DNA of 64,000 bases, from assembly GCF_004122735.1 (NCBI RefSeq), contig NZ_SDIF01000011.1, forward strand, positions 1 to 64,000, written 5' to 3'. The stretch is from Streptomyces sioyaensis. Its GTDB lineage: Bacteria; Actinomycetota; Actinomycetes; Streptomycetales; Streptomycetaceae. Of the stretch, positions 36,353-44,386 are shown piece after piece (within the stretch, counting starts at the first letter, position 1; the number at the start of each line of letters is the position of its first letter). The notes beneath the pieces were generated by a model. It searched no databases. It was given only the letters and a program-made list of their open reading frames with translations, and was not told where the DNA came from. A program made the position numbers and the translations under genes.

Positions 36353-38395
36353 TCAGTCTCCTGCCGGGACCAGCTCTTCCACGGAGTCGTGCCGTATGCG
36401 ATCGGCCGGGACGCCGACCCCCACCAAAGCGTCCACACCGCTGCGGATCAACCCCGGCGGCCCGGAAAGATAGGCGTCGTATTCCCGGAACGGCCCGTAT
36501 TGCCGTACTGCGTCCGGAAGTTGTCCGGTTTCGCTGCTCGTCCCGCCACGGGCCGCGGGTCCGGTCGCCACGACCGGGCGGACGGAGAGCCAGGGATGGG
36601 CCTGTTCCAGCTGCAGCATGGTGTCGAGGTCGTAGAGGTCATGGTCGCTGCGGGCGCCGTAGAACACCTCCACGGGGCGGTGGATGCCGTGTTCCGCGAC
36701 GTCCTCGACCAAGGCCTTCAGCGGCGCGATGCCGGTGCCGCCGCCGACGCACAGCAGACCGTTGCGCGTGGTGTGGTCGACCGTCATCGAGCCGCCGGGT
36801 GCACCGAGCCGGATGACGTCGCCGGGACGGGCGCGGTGGACCATGGCGTTGGAGACCCAGCCGGCCGGCACCGCCTTGACGTGGAACGAGAGCAGGCCGT
36901 CGGAGCGCGGTGCACAGGCAAAGGAGTAGTGCCGCCAGACCCGCGGCCACCAGGGGGTTTCCACGCTGGTGTACTGGCCCGCGAGGAACGGGTAGGGCTG
37001 GTCCGGGCGGACCGTCACCACCGCGATGTCGGGGGTGCGCAGCTCGTGCGAGACGACCTCGGCCTGCCACCACGCGGGGGCCACGGCCTCGTTCGCGGCC
37101 GCCGCATCGATCATGATCTGCGAGATCGCGGTGTACGCGCGCACCCACGCGGCCTCGGTCTCCGGCCCCCAGCTGGACGTCGCATAGCGCCCGAGCGAGG
37201 TGAGCAGGCATTCGCCGACCGCCGGGTAGTGGTCGGGCAGGGTGCCGTATTTGCGGTGACCGCGGCCGAGGTTCGAAAGATAGGCAGTGAGCACCTCGCC
37301 GTCGTCGACATGCTGGGCGGCGGTGAGCAACGCCTTGAAGAGCCGGTCGCGCTGGGTGTCCATCGAGGCGGGGAACAGTGCCCGCAGATCGGGGTGCTGG
37401 ACGAAGAGCAGCGCATAGAAGTACGAGGTGACCTTGTCGGCCACGGGCTCGATCTCCGCCATGGTGCGACGGATGAGTACCGCGTCGGGAGAGGCGGGTG
37501 TGGCCGAGGAGGCCGAGGCCTGCTGCAGCGCGTCGAGGGAGGCCTCGGGGGCGGGAGCGGCGGGACGCGCCTTGGGGGCGAAGACAGAGGCAGCGGGGGC
37601 CTCGTTCTGGCCGGCGGGCGCGTGGGCCGGTGATGCCTGGGCGGGCGGTGCCTGGGCGGCCGGTGTCCGGACAGTCGGTTCCTGGGGAGCCGGGGCTCGG
37701 ACAGTCGGTTGCTGGAAGGGCGGTGCCTGAGTGGCCGGTGTCCGGACCGCCGGTTCCTGGACGGGTGCGGCTCCGGTGGGGGCGCTATCCGCTGCGGCCT
37801 GCGCCTGCGTGGCGCGCGCCGATTCGTGTACGGGCTCGGGCTCGGGTTCCGGGGCGGACACCCGCTCCCAGACCGGCCAGCTGCCCTGGAACGGATCGGC
37901 GTGCGGGGAGGGCGTGGGCTCGGCCTCGTGGCGCGGTGTCGTGTAGGCGGAGGCGGTGTACCCGGGTGCCGCGGTGGACTGACCCGGATGGGCCGTGGCT
38001 GCGGGGTACTCGGTGGAGGAGGGGGCGGCGTGCTGCCGGGCCGCCTCGCCGGGCCGCGACTGCGCGGCTTGCGGCGGCTCCGTCTCGCGCTCGCGCTCGG
38101 CCGCGGTGCCTACCGGCCGGATCGGATTGACCGGACGACTGGGTATGTGCTCCCGGTCGTTCCGCTCCGCTCTTTCCTGCCGCTCATGGCGATCTCTGTA
38201 CTCGCCGCGATCGTGGGGTGCACCCCGCTCGTCGGTTTCGGCCTGGCCGTCCTGGCCCTGTTGCCGGTCCTGGCTGTTCTGCCGCTCCTGCGGTTCTCCG
38301 GAGGACTTCTTCGCCGACGGAGTGAACCAACCCCAATCTCCACTGTTCCCGCCGGAAGAGCCGTTATCGGCCGACGTGGTGGTCGGAGCGTCCAT
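36353..38395 (-). CDS. globin-FAD/NAD reductase (flavohaemoglobin-like) with long disordered N-terminus
   Basis: A 680-residue protein. Residues 1-300 are low complexity, first Gln/Arg/Asp-rich and then Pro/Ala/Gln repeats such as PAAQAPP and PAPQEPT. The globin domain (about 310-440) has the proximal histidine in GRGHRKYG. The FAD domain has RHYSFACAP, and the NAD domain has VGGGTGIAPLKAL and ends in PAGD. The globin plus reductase layout is that of flavohaemoglobins, which convert NO and O2 to nitrate. The long N-terminal extension is unlike Hmp and is typical of an actinobacterial subgroup. ATG 38395 is the start of the in-frame Met-Asp-Ala-Pro segment. Confidence 0.88.
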   Translation of the reverse strand: MDAPTTTSADNGSSGGNSGDWGWFTPSAKKSSGEPQERQNSQDRQQGQDGQAETDERGAPHDRGEYRDRHERQERAERNDREHIPSRPVNPIRPVGTAAERERETEPPQAAQSRPGEAARQHAAPSSTEYPAATAHPGQSTAAPGYTASAYTTPRHEAEPTPSPHADPFQGSWPVWERVSAPEPEPEPVHESARATQAQAAADSAPTGAAPVQEPAVRTPATQAPPFQQPTVRAPAPQEPTVRTPAAQAPPAQASPAHAPAGQNEAPAASVFAPKARPAAPAPEASLDALQQASASSATPASPDAVLIRRTMAEIEPVADKVTSYFYALLFVQHPDLRALFPASMDTQRDRLFKALLTAAQHVDDGEVLTAYLSNLGRGHRKYGTLPDHYPAVGECLLTSLGRYATSSWGPETEAAWVRAYTAISQIMIDAAAANEAVAPAWWQAEVVSHELRTPDIAVVTVRPDQPYPFLAGQYTSVETPWWPRVWRHYSFACAPRSDGLLSFHVKAVPAGWVSNAMVHRARPGDVIRLGAPGGSMTVDHTTRNGLLCVGGGTGIAPLKALVEDVAEHGIHRPVEVFYGARSDHDLYDLDTMLQLEQAHPWLSVRPVVATGPAARGGTSSETGQLPDAVRQYGPFREYDAYLSGPPGLIRSGVDALVGVGVPADRIRHDSVEELVPAGD

Positions 38396-38842
38396 GGTCT
38401 GCCTCGCCTCGAACGTCTTTCGGTTGTCTTCGCACTTCCATGATCGGAACTGCCCGGAATTCCCCCGCCCTGCCCCGGAATTGTTAATCGACTCAAGCGA
38501 TCCCGGCAACATCCTCCAAAGCGGACAAATCTCACGTCCTCGCGACAATGCGGAGCAGATGCCGCGCCAGCAGCATGCCACCCCTGCTCACCCACCGGAC
38601 AAATTGCCGGAAGTCTGGGTATCGAGGGCTACTTCGCCGCTAGGCTGACGAGCTTTGCCCGGCACCTTCGTGCACTCGCGGAAGCCTTGACTCCGCCAAG
38701 CCGGAGTCGACCATACCGGCAGCGGTTGAAACCACAAGACCTGATCTTGAAGCACGCCGCGCAGCCCGGCGATATCAGTGATCCTTCCCACAGAGCTCTA
38801 TTTCACTGGATACAGCGGGCGATTCCGCCGGCGACGTCAGAA
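38396..38842. other. 447-bp spacer upstream of the globin-reductase gene
   Basis: No credible gene. It is distinctly AT-richer than neighbouring coding DNA. An open frame at 38588-38791 on the minus strand lacks a good ribosome-binding site and family similarity. The stretch probably holds the globin promoter (near 38400-38550) and the 3' end region of the HAD gene. Confidence 0.6.
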
Positions 38843-39478
38843 TTACCGGCCAGTACGGATCAGTTCGTATGCCTCACGCAGATCCCGTCCCACGTAGGCA
38901 TATGAGGCCAGGTCACTAACATGGTGATCCGCATTCACGGCAACGGACTGCGGAACTGCCGCGAACAGTTCGGTGTCCGACATGGAGTCGCCGTATGCGA
39001 CACAGTCGGCCCGGGTCAACCCGTACTGCACGCAGAGTTCGTCCGCGATCCGCACCTTCGCCGCCGACGAGAGGATGCCGGCCGGGTCCACCGCCTGCCG
39101 AATGGGCACCGCGGGCCAGCGTGAGCCGTGCGCCGTGTCGGCGCCCCAGGCCAGCAGCCGTTCGACGAAGAAGGCCGGCGACAGGGAGATCACCGCGCAC
39201 CGTTCGCCGCGCGCCCGGATGTCCGCCCAGACCTCCTGGATTCCGGTCAGCCAGGGTGCACCCTCGAAGGCCGCGGCCACCTGAAGTTCGGTCAGCTCGG
39301 CGGCCCACAGTTCACATGCCCGCTGTGCGAACTCCACGGGCGTCAGCTCACCCGCGGCAAATCCCCGTTCCAGCTCGGCGATCTCCCGCTCCAGCCCGAG
39401 CCGGCGGGAGATCTCGACGGCGGCCGCGGACCCGTAGAGCAGGGTCCCGTCCATGTCGAACAGATGCAGCTTGCTCAT
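38843..39478 (-). CDS. HAD phosphatase (SerB/PSP-like)
   Basis: A 211-residue HAD-family phosphatase. Motif I FDMDGTLL places the nucleophile Asp at residue 7; VISLSP is motif II; a lysine in SAAKVRIA is motif III; GDSMSDTELF is motif IV. The C1-type helical cap and motif spacing resemble phosphoserine phosphatase-like enzymes. The ATG at 39478 is chosen from the family N-terminus. The substrate is unassigned. Confidence 0.88.
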   Translation of the reverse strand: MSKLHLFDMDGTLLYGSAAAVEISRRLGLEREIAELERGFAAGELTPVEFAQRACELWAAELTELQVAAAFEGAPWLTGIQEVWADIRARGERCAVISLSPAFFVERLLAWGADTAHGSRWPAVPIRQAVDPAGILSSAAKVRIADELCVQYGLTRADCVAYGDSMSDTELFAAVPQSVAVNADHHVSDLASYAYVGRDLREAYELIRTGR

Positions 39479-39697
39479 GCCCCGGAGCCTAAGGGGGCTG
39501 TCCGGCGGAAGGCGCGGACGGAACCGGGGATTGCTACGACCGCCTGCTACGACGGGCCGCGTACGGTCCGCGTACGGTCCGCGGGAATGGGTGGCCGCCG
39601 GCACCATAACGCCGGACGTACGTACTCAAGCCCGCGTAGGCGCGGATACTCCCGCCGGCAGATGTACCGCGGGGCGCGGAACACCACCGTGGACGGT

Positions 39698-40285
39698 ATG
39701 CAGAAGCTCAGCCGTCCGGCCCGCCGGGCCGTTCTCGTCCTCCATGTCGCCGTATCCGTCAGCTGGCTCGGCCTCACCCTGGGGCTGCTCGCGCTCGGTC
39801 TCACCGGCTACACGACCGGCTCGCCCGATATGGCGACGGCCGCCTACCGGGCGATGAAGGTCTTCGGCGACTGGCTGGTCCTCCCCATCGCGTTGATGTC
39901 GCTGGTCAGCGGGCTGGTGCTGTCGCTGGGCACGCCGTGGGGGCTGGCCAGACACCGCTGGGTCGTCATCAAGTTCTGGCTGACACTCCTCACGCTGCTG
40001 TTGTCGGTCTTCGCACTCCGGCCCGGCATCAACCACCTCGCCGCCGCAGCCGCGGCGGGCGCCCCGGCACCCGGCATCCACCTCGTCATCGCGCCGGCGG
40101 TCGCCACGGCCACCTACTTCTTCCTCACCACGATCTCCGTCCTCAAGCCCTGGGGGCCGACCAAGCGCGGCAGCCGACTGCGCGCGGCACGGTCGGCCGG
40201 GGACCGCGCCGGCCGGGCGCGGACGAGCGATCCCGCGGGCGTGGGCATCCGCCGGCAGCGGGCGTCCACCAGCAGAGGACGGTGA
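39698..40285 (+). CDS. DUF2269-like integral membrane protein
   Basis: A 195-residue membrane protein with four hydrophobic helices (about 10-33, 52-75, 84-105, 125-145) and a basic C-terminal tail rich in Arg. The conserved histidine in VLHVAVSVSWLG and the DWLVLP segment resemble DUF2269-type proteins, but the family call is tentative. The ATG at 39698 is preferred; ATG 39662 would add 12 residues. It is convergent with the HbpS remnant. Confidence 0.7.
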   Translation: MQKLSRPARRAVLVLHVAVSVSWLGLTLGLLALGLTGYTTGSPDMATAAYRAMKVFGDWLVLPIALMSLVSGLVLSLGTPWGLARHRWVVIKFWLTLLTLLLSVFALRPGINHLAAAAAAGAPAPGIHLVIAPAVATATYFFLTTISVLKPWGPTKRGSRLRAARSAGDRAGRARTSDPAGVGIRRQRASTSRGR

Positions 40286-40291
40286 CCGCCC

Positions 40292-40546
40292 TCAGGCGAG
40301 ACCGCTCTCTGCTATCGCCTCGACTGCGATCCGGTGGTCCTGCTCGGGGGAGCCGCCGCCCAAGCCGAGCGCGCCGATCAGGCGACCGTCACGGTGGAGC
40401 GGCACACCGCCGGCGAGGAAGAGCAGCGGCCGGTCCAGCGCCGTCGGCAGTGTGTGGAAGAGCCCTTCGGGCCGTACGAGGTCGACGAGGTCAGTGCCGG
40501 TAAGCCGCTGCCGGTCAGGCTGTTGACCGGGGGTGCGGCACCAAGG
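40292..40546 (-). pseudogene. truncated HbpS/GlcG haem-binding domain remnant
   Basis: On the minus strand, directly after the MFS stop codon and in the same frame, about 70 codons encode DLVDLVRPEGLFHTL, LFLAGGVPLHRDG, LIGALGLGGGSPEQD and a final stop. This is the C-terminal half of the GlcG/HbpS (PF03928) fold: the glycine-rich loop and the ending are intact. The N-terminal half and any start codon are missing, since the frame opens at the MFS stop with no ATG, GTG or TTG before the conserved part. It is most simply the relic of a deletion that removed the 5' half. Confidence 0.7.
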
Positions 40547-41767
40547 TCAGCTGCGTGACGCGGGCACGGGCTCGTCGGCCAACGCGGCGGGTCCGCCGGC
40601 GGCCGCCACCTGGCCGCGGCCCTTATCCCGCCGCTCCAGGGCAGTGGCGAGTATCGCCACCCCGAGCGCCGCAGCGGTCATCAGCGCACCGACCCAGTTG
40701 GGCGCGGTGTAGCCGAGACCCGCTGAGATGACGAGCCCGCCGAGCCAGGCGGCCAAAGCATTGCCGAAGTTGAAGGCCGCGATATTGCCGGCCGAGGCGA
40801 GGGTGGGGGCCGAGGCCGCCTGGTCCATCACCCGCTTCTGCAGCGGGGGCACGGTGGCGAAGCCGAAGATGCCGATCAGCGCGATGGTGAGGATTGCGGC
40901 GATCTTGCTGTGCGCGGTGAAGGTGAACGCGGCCAGTGAGAGCGCCAAACCGGTCATGGACACAAACAGCATCGGCATCATGGCGCGGTCCGTGAAGCGA
41001 CCGGAAACCAGGTTTCCGCCGACCATGCCGAGGCCGAAGACGGCCGTAAGCCAGATCACGGAGGACGGTGCAAAGCCGGTGACCTCGGTCATCATCGAGG
41101 CGAGGTAGGTGACGGCCGCGAAGACACCGCCGAAGCCCAGGATCGTCATCAGCATCGCCAGGCCGACCTGAGGGTTGCGGAACACGGCGAGCTCGCTGCC
41201 TATAGACGTGGCTGCCTTCGCCCGCTGCGCCGGGATCAGCTTGACGATGCCCAGCAGCCCGATCACGCCGAGCGTGGTGATGGCGTAGAACGTGGTGCGC
41301 CAGTCGAAGTGCTGGCTGAGCAGCGTGCCGACCGGTACACCCACGACGTTGGCGATGGTCAGGCCGCTGAACATCAGCGAGATGGCGGTGGCACGCTTCT
41401 GGGGCGCGACGAGGTCGGCCGCCACGAGCGCACCGATGCCGAAGAACGCGCCGTGCGTGAAGGCGGCGACGATCCGCCCGGCGAGCAGGACCCCGAAGGT
41501 GGGCGCGACGGCGGTGAGCAGATTGCCCGCGATGAACAGGCCCATCAGCAGCATCAGCATCTGCTTGCGGGTGAAGCGCGTGCCGAGAGCCGTCATCAGG
41601 GGCGCCCCGACGACCACGCCGAGGGCGTAGAGCGTGGTCGCGTATCCGGCGAGCGGGATGGAGATGCCGAAGCCGGCCGCCATGTCGGGCAGCAGGCCCA
41701 TGACCGCGAACTCGGTCGTTCCGATCCCAAAGGCACCGATGGCCAGAGCCAGGAGTGCGAGAGGCAT
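40547..41767 (-). CDS. MFS transporter (DHA1 family, AraJ/NepI-like)
   Basis: A 406-residue twelve-helix major facilitator. The N-terminus LLALAIGAFGIGTTEFAVMGLLP and the motif A-like LGTRFTRKQML between helices 2 and 3 are typical of drug/sugar efflux DHA1 proteins. ATG 41767 has AAGGGA before it. It is divergent from a MarR gene with repeated ATTGC sequences between, so MarR-controlled efflux is likely. Substrate unknown. Confidence 0.92.
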   Translation of the reverse strand: MPLALLALAIGAFGIGTTEFAVMGLLPDMAAGFGISIPLAGYATTLYALGVVVGAPLMTALGTRFTRKQMLMLLMGLFIAGNLLTAVAPTFGVLLAGRIVAAFTHGAFFGIGALVAADLVAPQKRATAISLMFSGLTIANVVGVPVGTLLSQHFDWRTTFYAITTLGVIGLLGIVKLIPAQRAKAATSIGSELAVFRNPQVGLAMLMTILGFGGVFAAVTYLASMMTEVTGFAPSSVIWLTAVFGLGMVGGNLVSGRFTDRAMMPMLFVSMTGLALSLAAFTFTAHSKIAAILTIALIGIFGFATVPPLQKRVMDQAASAPTLASAGNIAAFNFGNALAAWLGGLVISAGLGYTAPNWVGALMTAAALGVAILATALERRDKGRGQVAAAGGPAALADEPVPASRS

Positions 41768-41785
41768 GACGGATCCCTTCGAATG

Positions 41786-41869
41786 ATTGCGCCCATGCTT
41801 TACGAGCGTCCACAATAATTGCAGACGCGGATAAATTGCAAGCGCGGGATATTGCGGGTGCCCTATACT
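41786..41869. promoter_or_regulatory. MFS/MarR divergent control region
   Basis: ATTGC occurs four times in the same orientation at 41786, 41818, 41835 and 41851, and TTGCA (41819-41823) with TGCAA (41837-41841) forms an inverted pair. TATACT (41864-41869) is a good -10 for the MarR gene, 29 bp before its ATG. The repeats are plausible MarR operators. Confidence 0.55.
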
Positions 41870-41898
41870 GGCGCGTACGTCCCATGAGGAGGTCTGTG

Positions 41899-42411
41899 AT
41901 GCCGCAGCAGACGCGCGAGAAGCAGGAGACGCAGGACATGGCAGCCCCCGCGCCCGACTGCCCGCCGGCTGCCGCTCCCGCACTGGCACAGAGCTGGTGC
42001 GCGCTCTCCGCGCTGCACGGCCGTATAGAGGCGCACATCGAGCGCGCGCTGCAGGCTCAGCACGACCTCAGCGTCCGAGAGTTCTCGGTACTCAACGTGC
42101 TCAGTGAGCAGCACGACGGGCCGGGCGGCCATCTGCGGATGCACCAGGTCGCGGAATCCGTCGTCCTGAGCCAGAGCGCCACCACCCGCCTGGTGACCCG
42201 GCTCGAGGAGCGTGGCCTGCTCTCGCGCTTCCTGTGTCCCGACGACCGGCGCGGCATCTATACCAATGTCACGTCCGATGGCCTCGCACTCCTGGTGGAG
42301 GCCCGGCCCACCCATGACGGGGCTCTGCGCGAGGCCCTCCAGGACGCCGCACAGCGCCCCGAGCTGGCACCGCTCGTCACCGCCGTCGAATCGCTCGCTC
42401 CGTCTGAGTGA
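41899..42411 (+). CDS. MarR family transcriptional regulator
   Basis: A 170-residue MarR winged-helix protein. LSVREFSVLNVLSE, HQVAESVVLSQSATTRLVTRLEERGLL and the wing LCPDDRRGIYTNVT mark the DNA-binding domain (about 55-130). ATG 41899 has a perfect GAGGAGG sequence; upstream in-frame codons are not used. It is divergent from the MFS gene and is the expected repressor of it and itself. The inducing ligand is unknown. Confidence 0.92.
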   Translation: MPQQTREKQETQDMAAPAPDCPPAAAPALAQSWCALSALHGRIEAHIERALQAQHDLSVREFSVLNVLSEQHDGPGGHLRMHQVAESVVLSQSATTRLVTRLEERGLLSRFLCPDDRRGIYTNVTSDGLALLVEARPTHDGALREALQDAAQRPELAPLVTAVESLAPSE

Positions 42412-42506
42412 GGCCCACGGGCGGGGCCCGGCGGCAGGTCGGACGGTGTCGCCGACCACCTGCCGCCCCTGAGTCTCCTGAGGCTCCCCGGCATAGGGTC
42501 GCGCCC

Positions 42507-42959
42507 ATGAGCGATATCGAGATACGCCGCGCGACCGAAGCCGACCTCCCCGCCATCGTCGCGATGCTCGCCGACGACCCGCTGGGCGCCGCCCGCGAGG
42601 CGCCGGACGACCTGGCTCCGTACCGTGCCGCGTTCGAAGCGCTGGCCGCCGACCCGCAGCAGCACCTTGTCGTGGCGGTCCGCGAGGGGCGGACGATCGG
42701 CACGCTCCAGCTCACGGTCATTCCCGGCCTGTCCCGGCGCGGCGCCACCCGCTCGATCATCGAGGGCGTGCGGATCCACCGCGACGAGCGCGGCAGCGGC
42801 CTCGGTACCGAGCTGATCGAGTGGGCGGTCGCGGAATCCCGCACGCTCGGCTGCCAGATGGTCCAGCTCACCTCGGACGCGACCCGGATCGATGCGCACC
42901 GCTTCTACGAGCGCCTCGGGTTCGAGGCCTCCCACCTGGGCTTCAAGCGCATGCTCTGA
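42507..42959 (+). CDS. GNAT family N-acetyltransferase
   Basis: A 150-residue single GNAT domain. The acetyl-CoA pyrophosphate loop is visible in VRIHRDERGSGLGTELI (about 90-106), and the C-terminal RFYERLGFEASHLGFKR is family-typical. TAGGGT ends 9 bases before the ATG and there is no Shine-Dalgarno sequence, so a leaderless transcript is probable. Substrate unknown. Confidence 0.9.
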   Translation: MSDIEIRRATEADLPAIVAMLADDPLGAAREAPDDLAPYRAAFEALAADPQQHLVVAVREGRTIGTLQLTVIPGLSRRGATRSIIEGVRIHRDERGSGLGTELIEWAVAESRTLGCQMVQLTSDATRIDAHRFYERLGFEASHLGFKRML

Positions 42960-42997
42960 GGCGGCACGGCGGCCGGCCGGCTTCCGGCCGCGCCTGA

Positions 42998-43738
42998 TCA
43001 CCGCTGTCGGGCACGCCCCCGGTGAGCCTTCTGCCGGCAGGCACCACCGCAGTAGCGCGCCGGGCGGCCCGCGCGTGCCGTAGCAAGCGCTGCTCCGCAC
43101 ATCTCACACCGCGATCCGTTACGTTTTGCAGGATCTGACGCCAGTTTCGTTACGGCTCGCTCCGGCCGCAGTGCCTCGCACATCAGCGCCGTCATCCGGC
43201 CCTCCACCTCGTCCTCCGTGCCGGCACCCGCCCGGGCCCGCTCCATCGAAAGACAGCCCACCAGCAGCGCCCGCACGTCCGCTATCCCGACGTCCTGCCG
43301 TACGGCGCCTGCCTCTTGGGCCCTGCCGAGCAAGACCTCCAGCGCATCATCGAAGTCCTTCCCGACCCCGGGCGACGGCTCGAAGCGGCCCGCGCCGGCC
43401 GCCTCCAGTGCGTCGCACAACGCCTTGTTCCGTGAGGCGAGCCGTACGACCGACGCCAGAAAGCGAAAGAAGACCGGTCCGGGATCGGTGACATCAGCCA
43501 AGTCCCTTGCGGTGTCGGTGAAGAGTTCGATCCGGTCCACGATGGTCGCCCTGAACAGGGCTTCCTTGGAAGAAAAGTGCCGGTAGACGGTGCCCGCGCC
43601 GACCCCCGCACGACGTGCGATCTCTCCGAGCGGAACCCCCAACCCCTGTTCCTCGAAGGCGAATCGGGCCGCCTGGAGCACCAGGGCCCGGTTGCGCCGC
43701 GCATCCGCACGCGAGGGCGGGACTCCGCCGTCCGACAT
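42998..43738 (-). CDS. TetR family regulator with C-terminal cysteine motif
   Basis: A 246-residue TetR regulator. The helix-turn-helix is at about residues 17-62 (VPLGEIARRAGVGAGTVYRHFSSKEALF), followed by a helical ligand domain. The last 40 residues contain CEMCG...RYCGGACRQKAH, a C-x2-C...C-x3-C arrangement resembling a zinc ribbon and common in a group of actinobacterial TetR proteins. ATG 43738 is the family start. It is convergent with the GNAT gene and has no obvious divergent target; the long spacer upstream carries two parS sites. Confidence 0.88.
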   Translation of the reverse strand: MSDGGVPPSRADARRNRALVLQAARFAFEEQGLGVPLGEIARRAGVGAGTVYRHFSSKEALFRATIVDRIELFTDTARDLADVTDPGPVFFRFLASVVRLASRNKALCDALEAAGAGRFEPSPGVGKDFDDALEVLLGRAQEAGAVRQDVGIADVRALLVGCLSMERARAGAGTEDEVEGRMTALMCEALRPERAVTKLASDPAKRNGSRCEMCGAALATARAGRPARYCGGACRQKAHRGRARQR

Positions 43739-44280
43739 CGCTCGGCCTCCTGAGAATCGTCGACCTCCGGGTCGAAAGATCCACCCATACAAACGGGTCG
43801 CTCGTTCCGATTCTAGAGGAGGATTCAAACAAGATCATTAATGACCTGGCCGCCGCGTTGATGAATCGGCGTTGCGGTGCGGCCGGGCGCCGACAGCCAG
43901 CGGACCGCCGGGCCGTGCACGCGTGCGCCCGCTCCCACGACTCCGGAGTCCGGGCCGCCGTCCGCACAGCGCGCGACACAGACGCCCGAGCGCCGACATA
44001 ACCGACCCGCCGCGCAAGGTCCGACTCGACAGCGCACACGGCGGCTTCAGCGTCCAGCCTGCCTCCGGTGCCCGGGGCGCGCTACTGGACTACTCCGGAC
44101 GGGACGCGGCCGCGCTTTCGCCGATGCGACCGGCTCTACGGGCGTACGGACCTCACCTCCCCCTCCCGCCCACAGCACCAACTCACGTGCCACGCAAGGA
44201 ACTTGGGTGGCAACAGGCTCATGGATCAGGACCTCCCGGAGCCGCGACATCCACCGCCGGACTCACCGGGTCCTACCGCC

Positions 44281-44294
44281 GTTTCACGTGAAAC
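44281..44294. other. parS site 5
   Basis: GTTTCACGTGAAAC, perfect consensus, 46 bp from site 6. Confidence 0.93.
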
Positions 44295-44326
44295 GACACC
44301 GCACCCAGACATGGATGTGGGGTCGT

Positions 44327-44340
44327 GTTTCACGTGAAAC
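44327..44340. other. parS site 6, core of a 34-bp palindrome
   Basis: GTTTCACGTGAAAC, perfect consensus, extended by 10 bp on each side into an uninterrupted 34-bp palindrome (44317-44350; outer arms GTGGGGTCGT/ACGACCCCAC). It lies 37 bp downstream of the aminotransferase stop (minus strand) and could also act as a terminator hairpin. Confidence 0.93.
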
Positions 44341-44386
44341 ACGACCCCACGTCGACAACTCGCCCGCCACCGGGCGCCGACCAGCC

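Larger units (their letters stand above)
43739..44386. other. 648-bp spacer carrying two parS sites
   Basis: No gene recognised; the open frames crossing it have no ribosome-binding site and mirror each other on both strands. The left part (43745-43850) is AT-richer and should contain the TetR promoter. The right part holds the parS pair and a 34-bp perfect palindrome (44317-44350) just downstream of the aminotransferase stop. Confidence 0.65.

Noticed and set aside
38588..38791. 67-codon leftward open frame in the globin-HAD spacer
   Set aside because: No ribosome-binding site, no family similarity, composition unlike neighbours.
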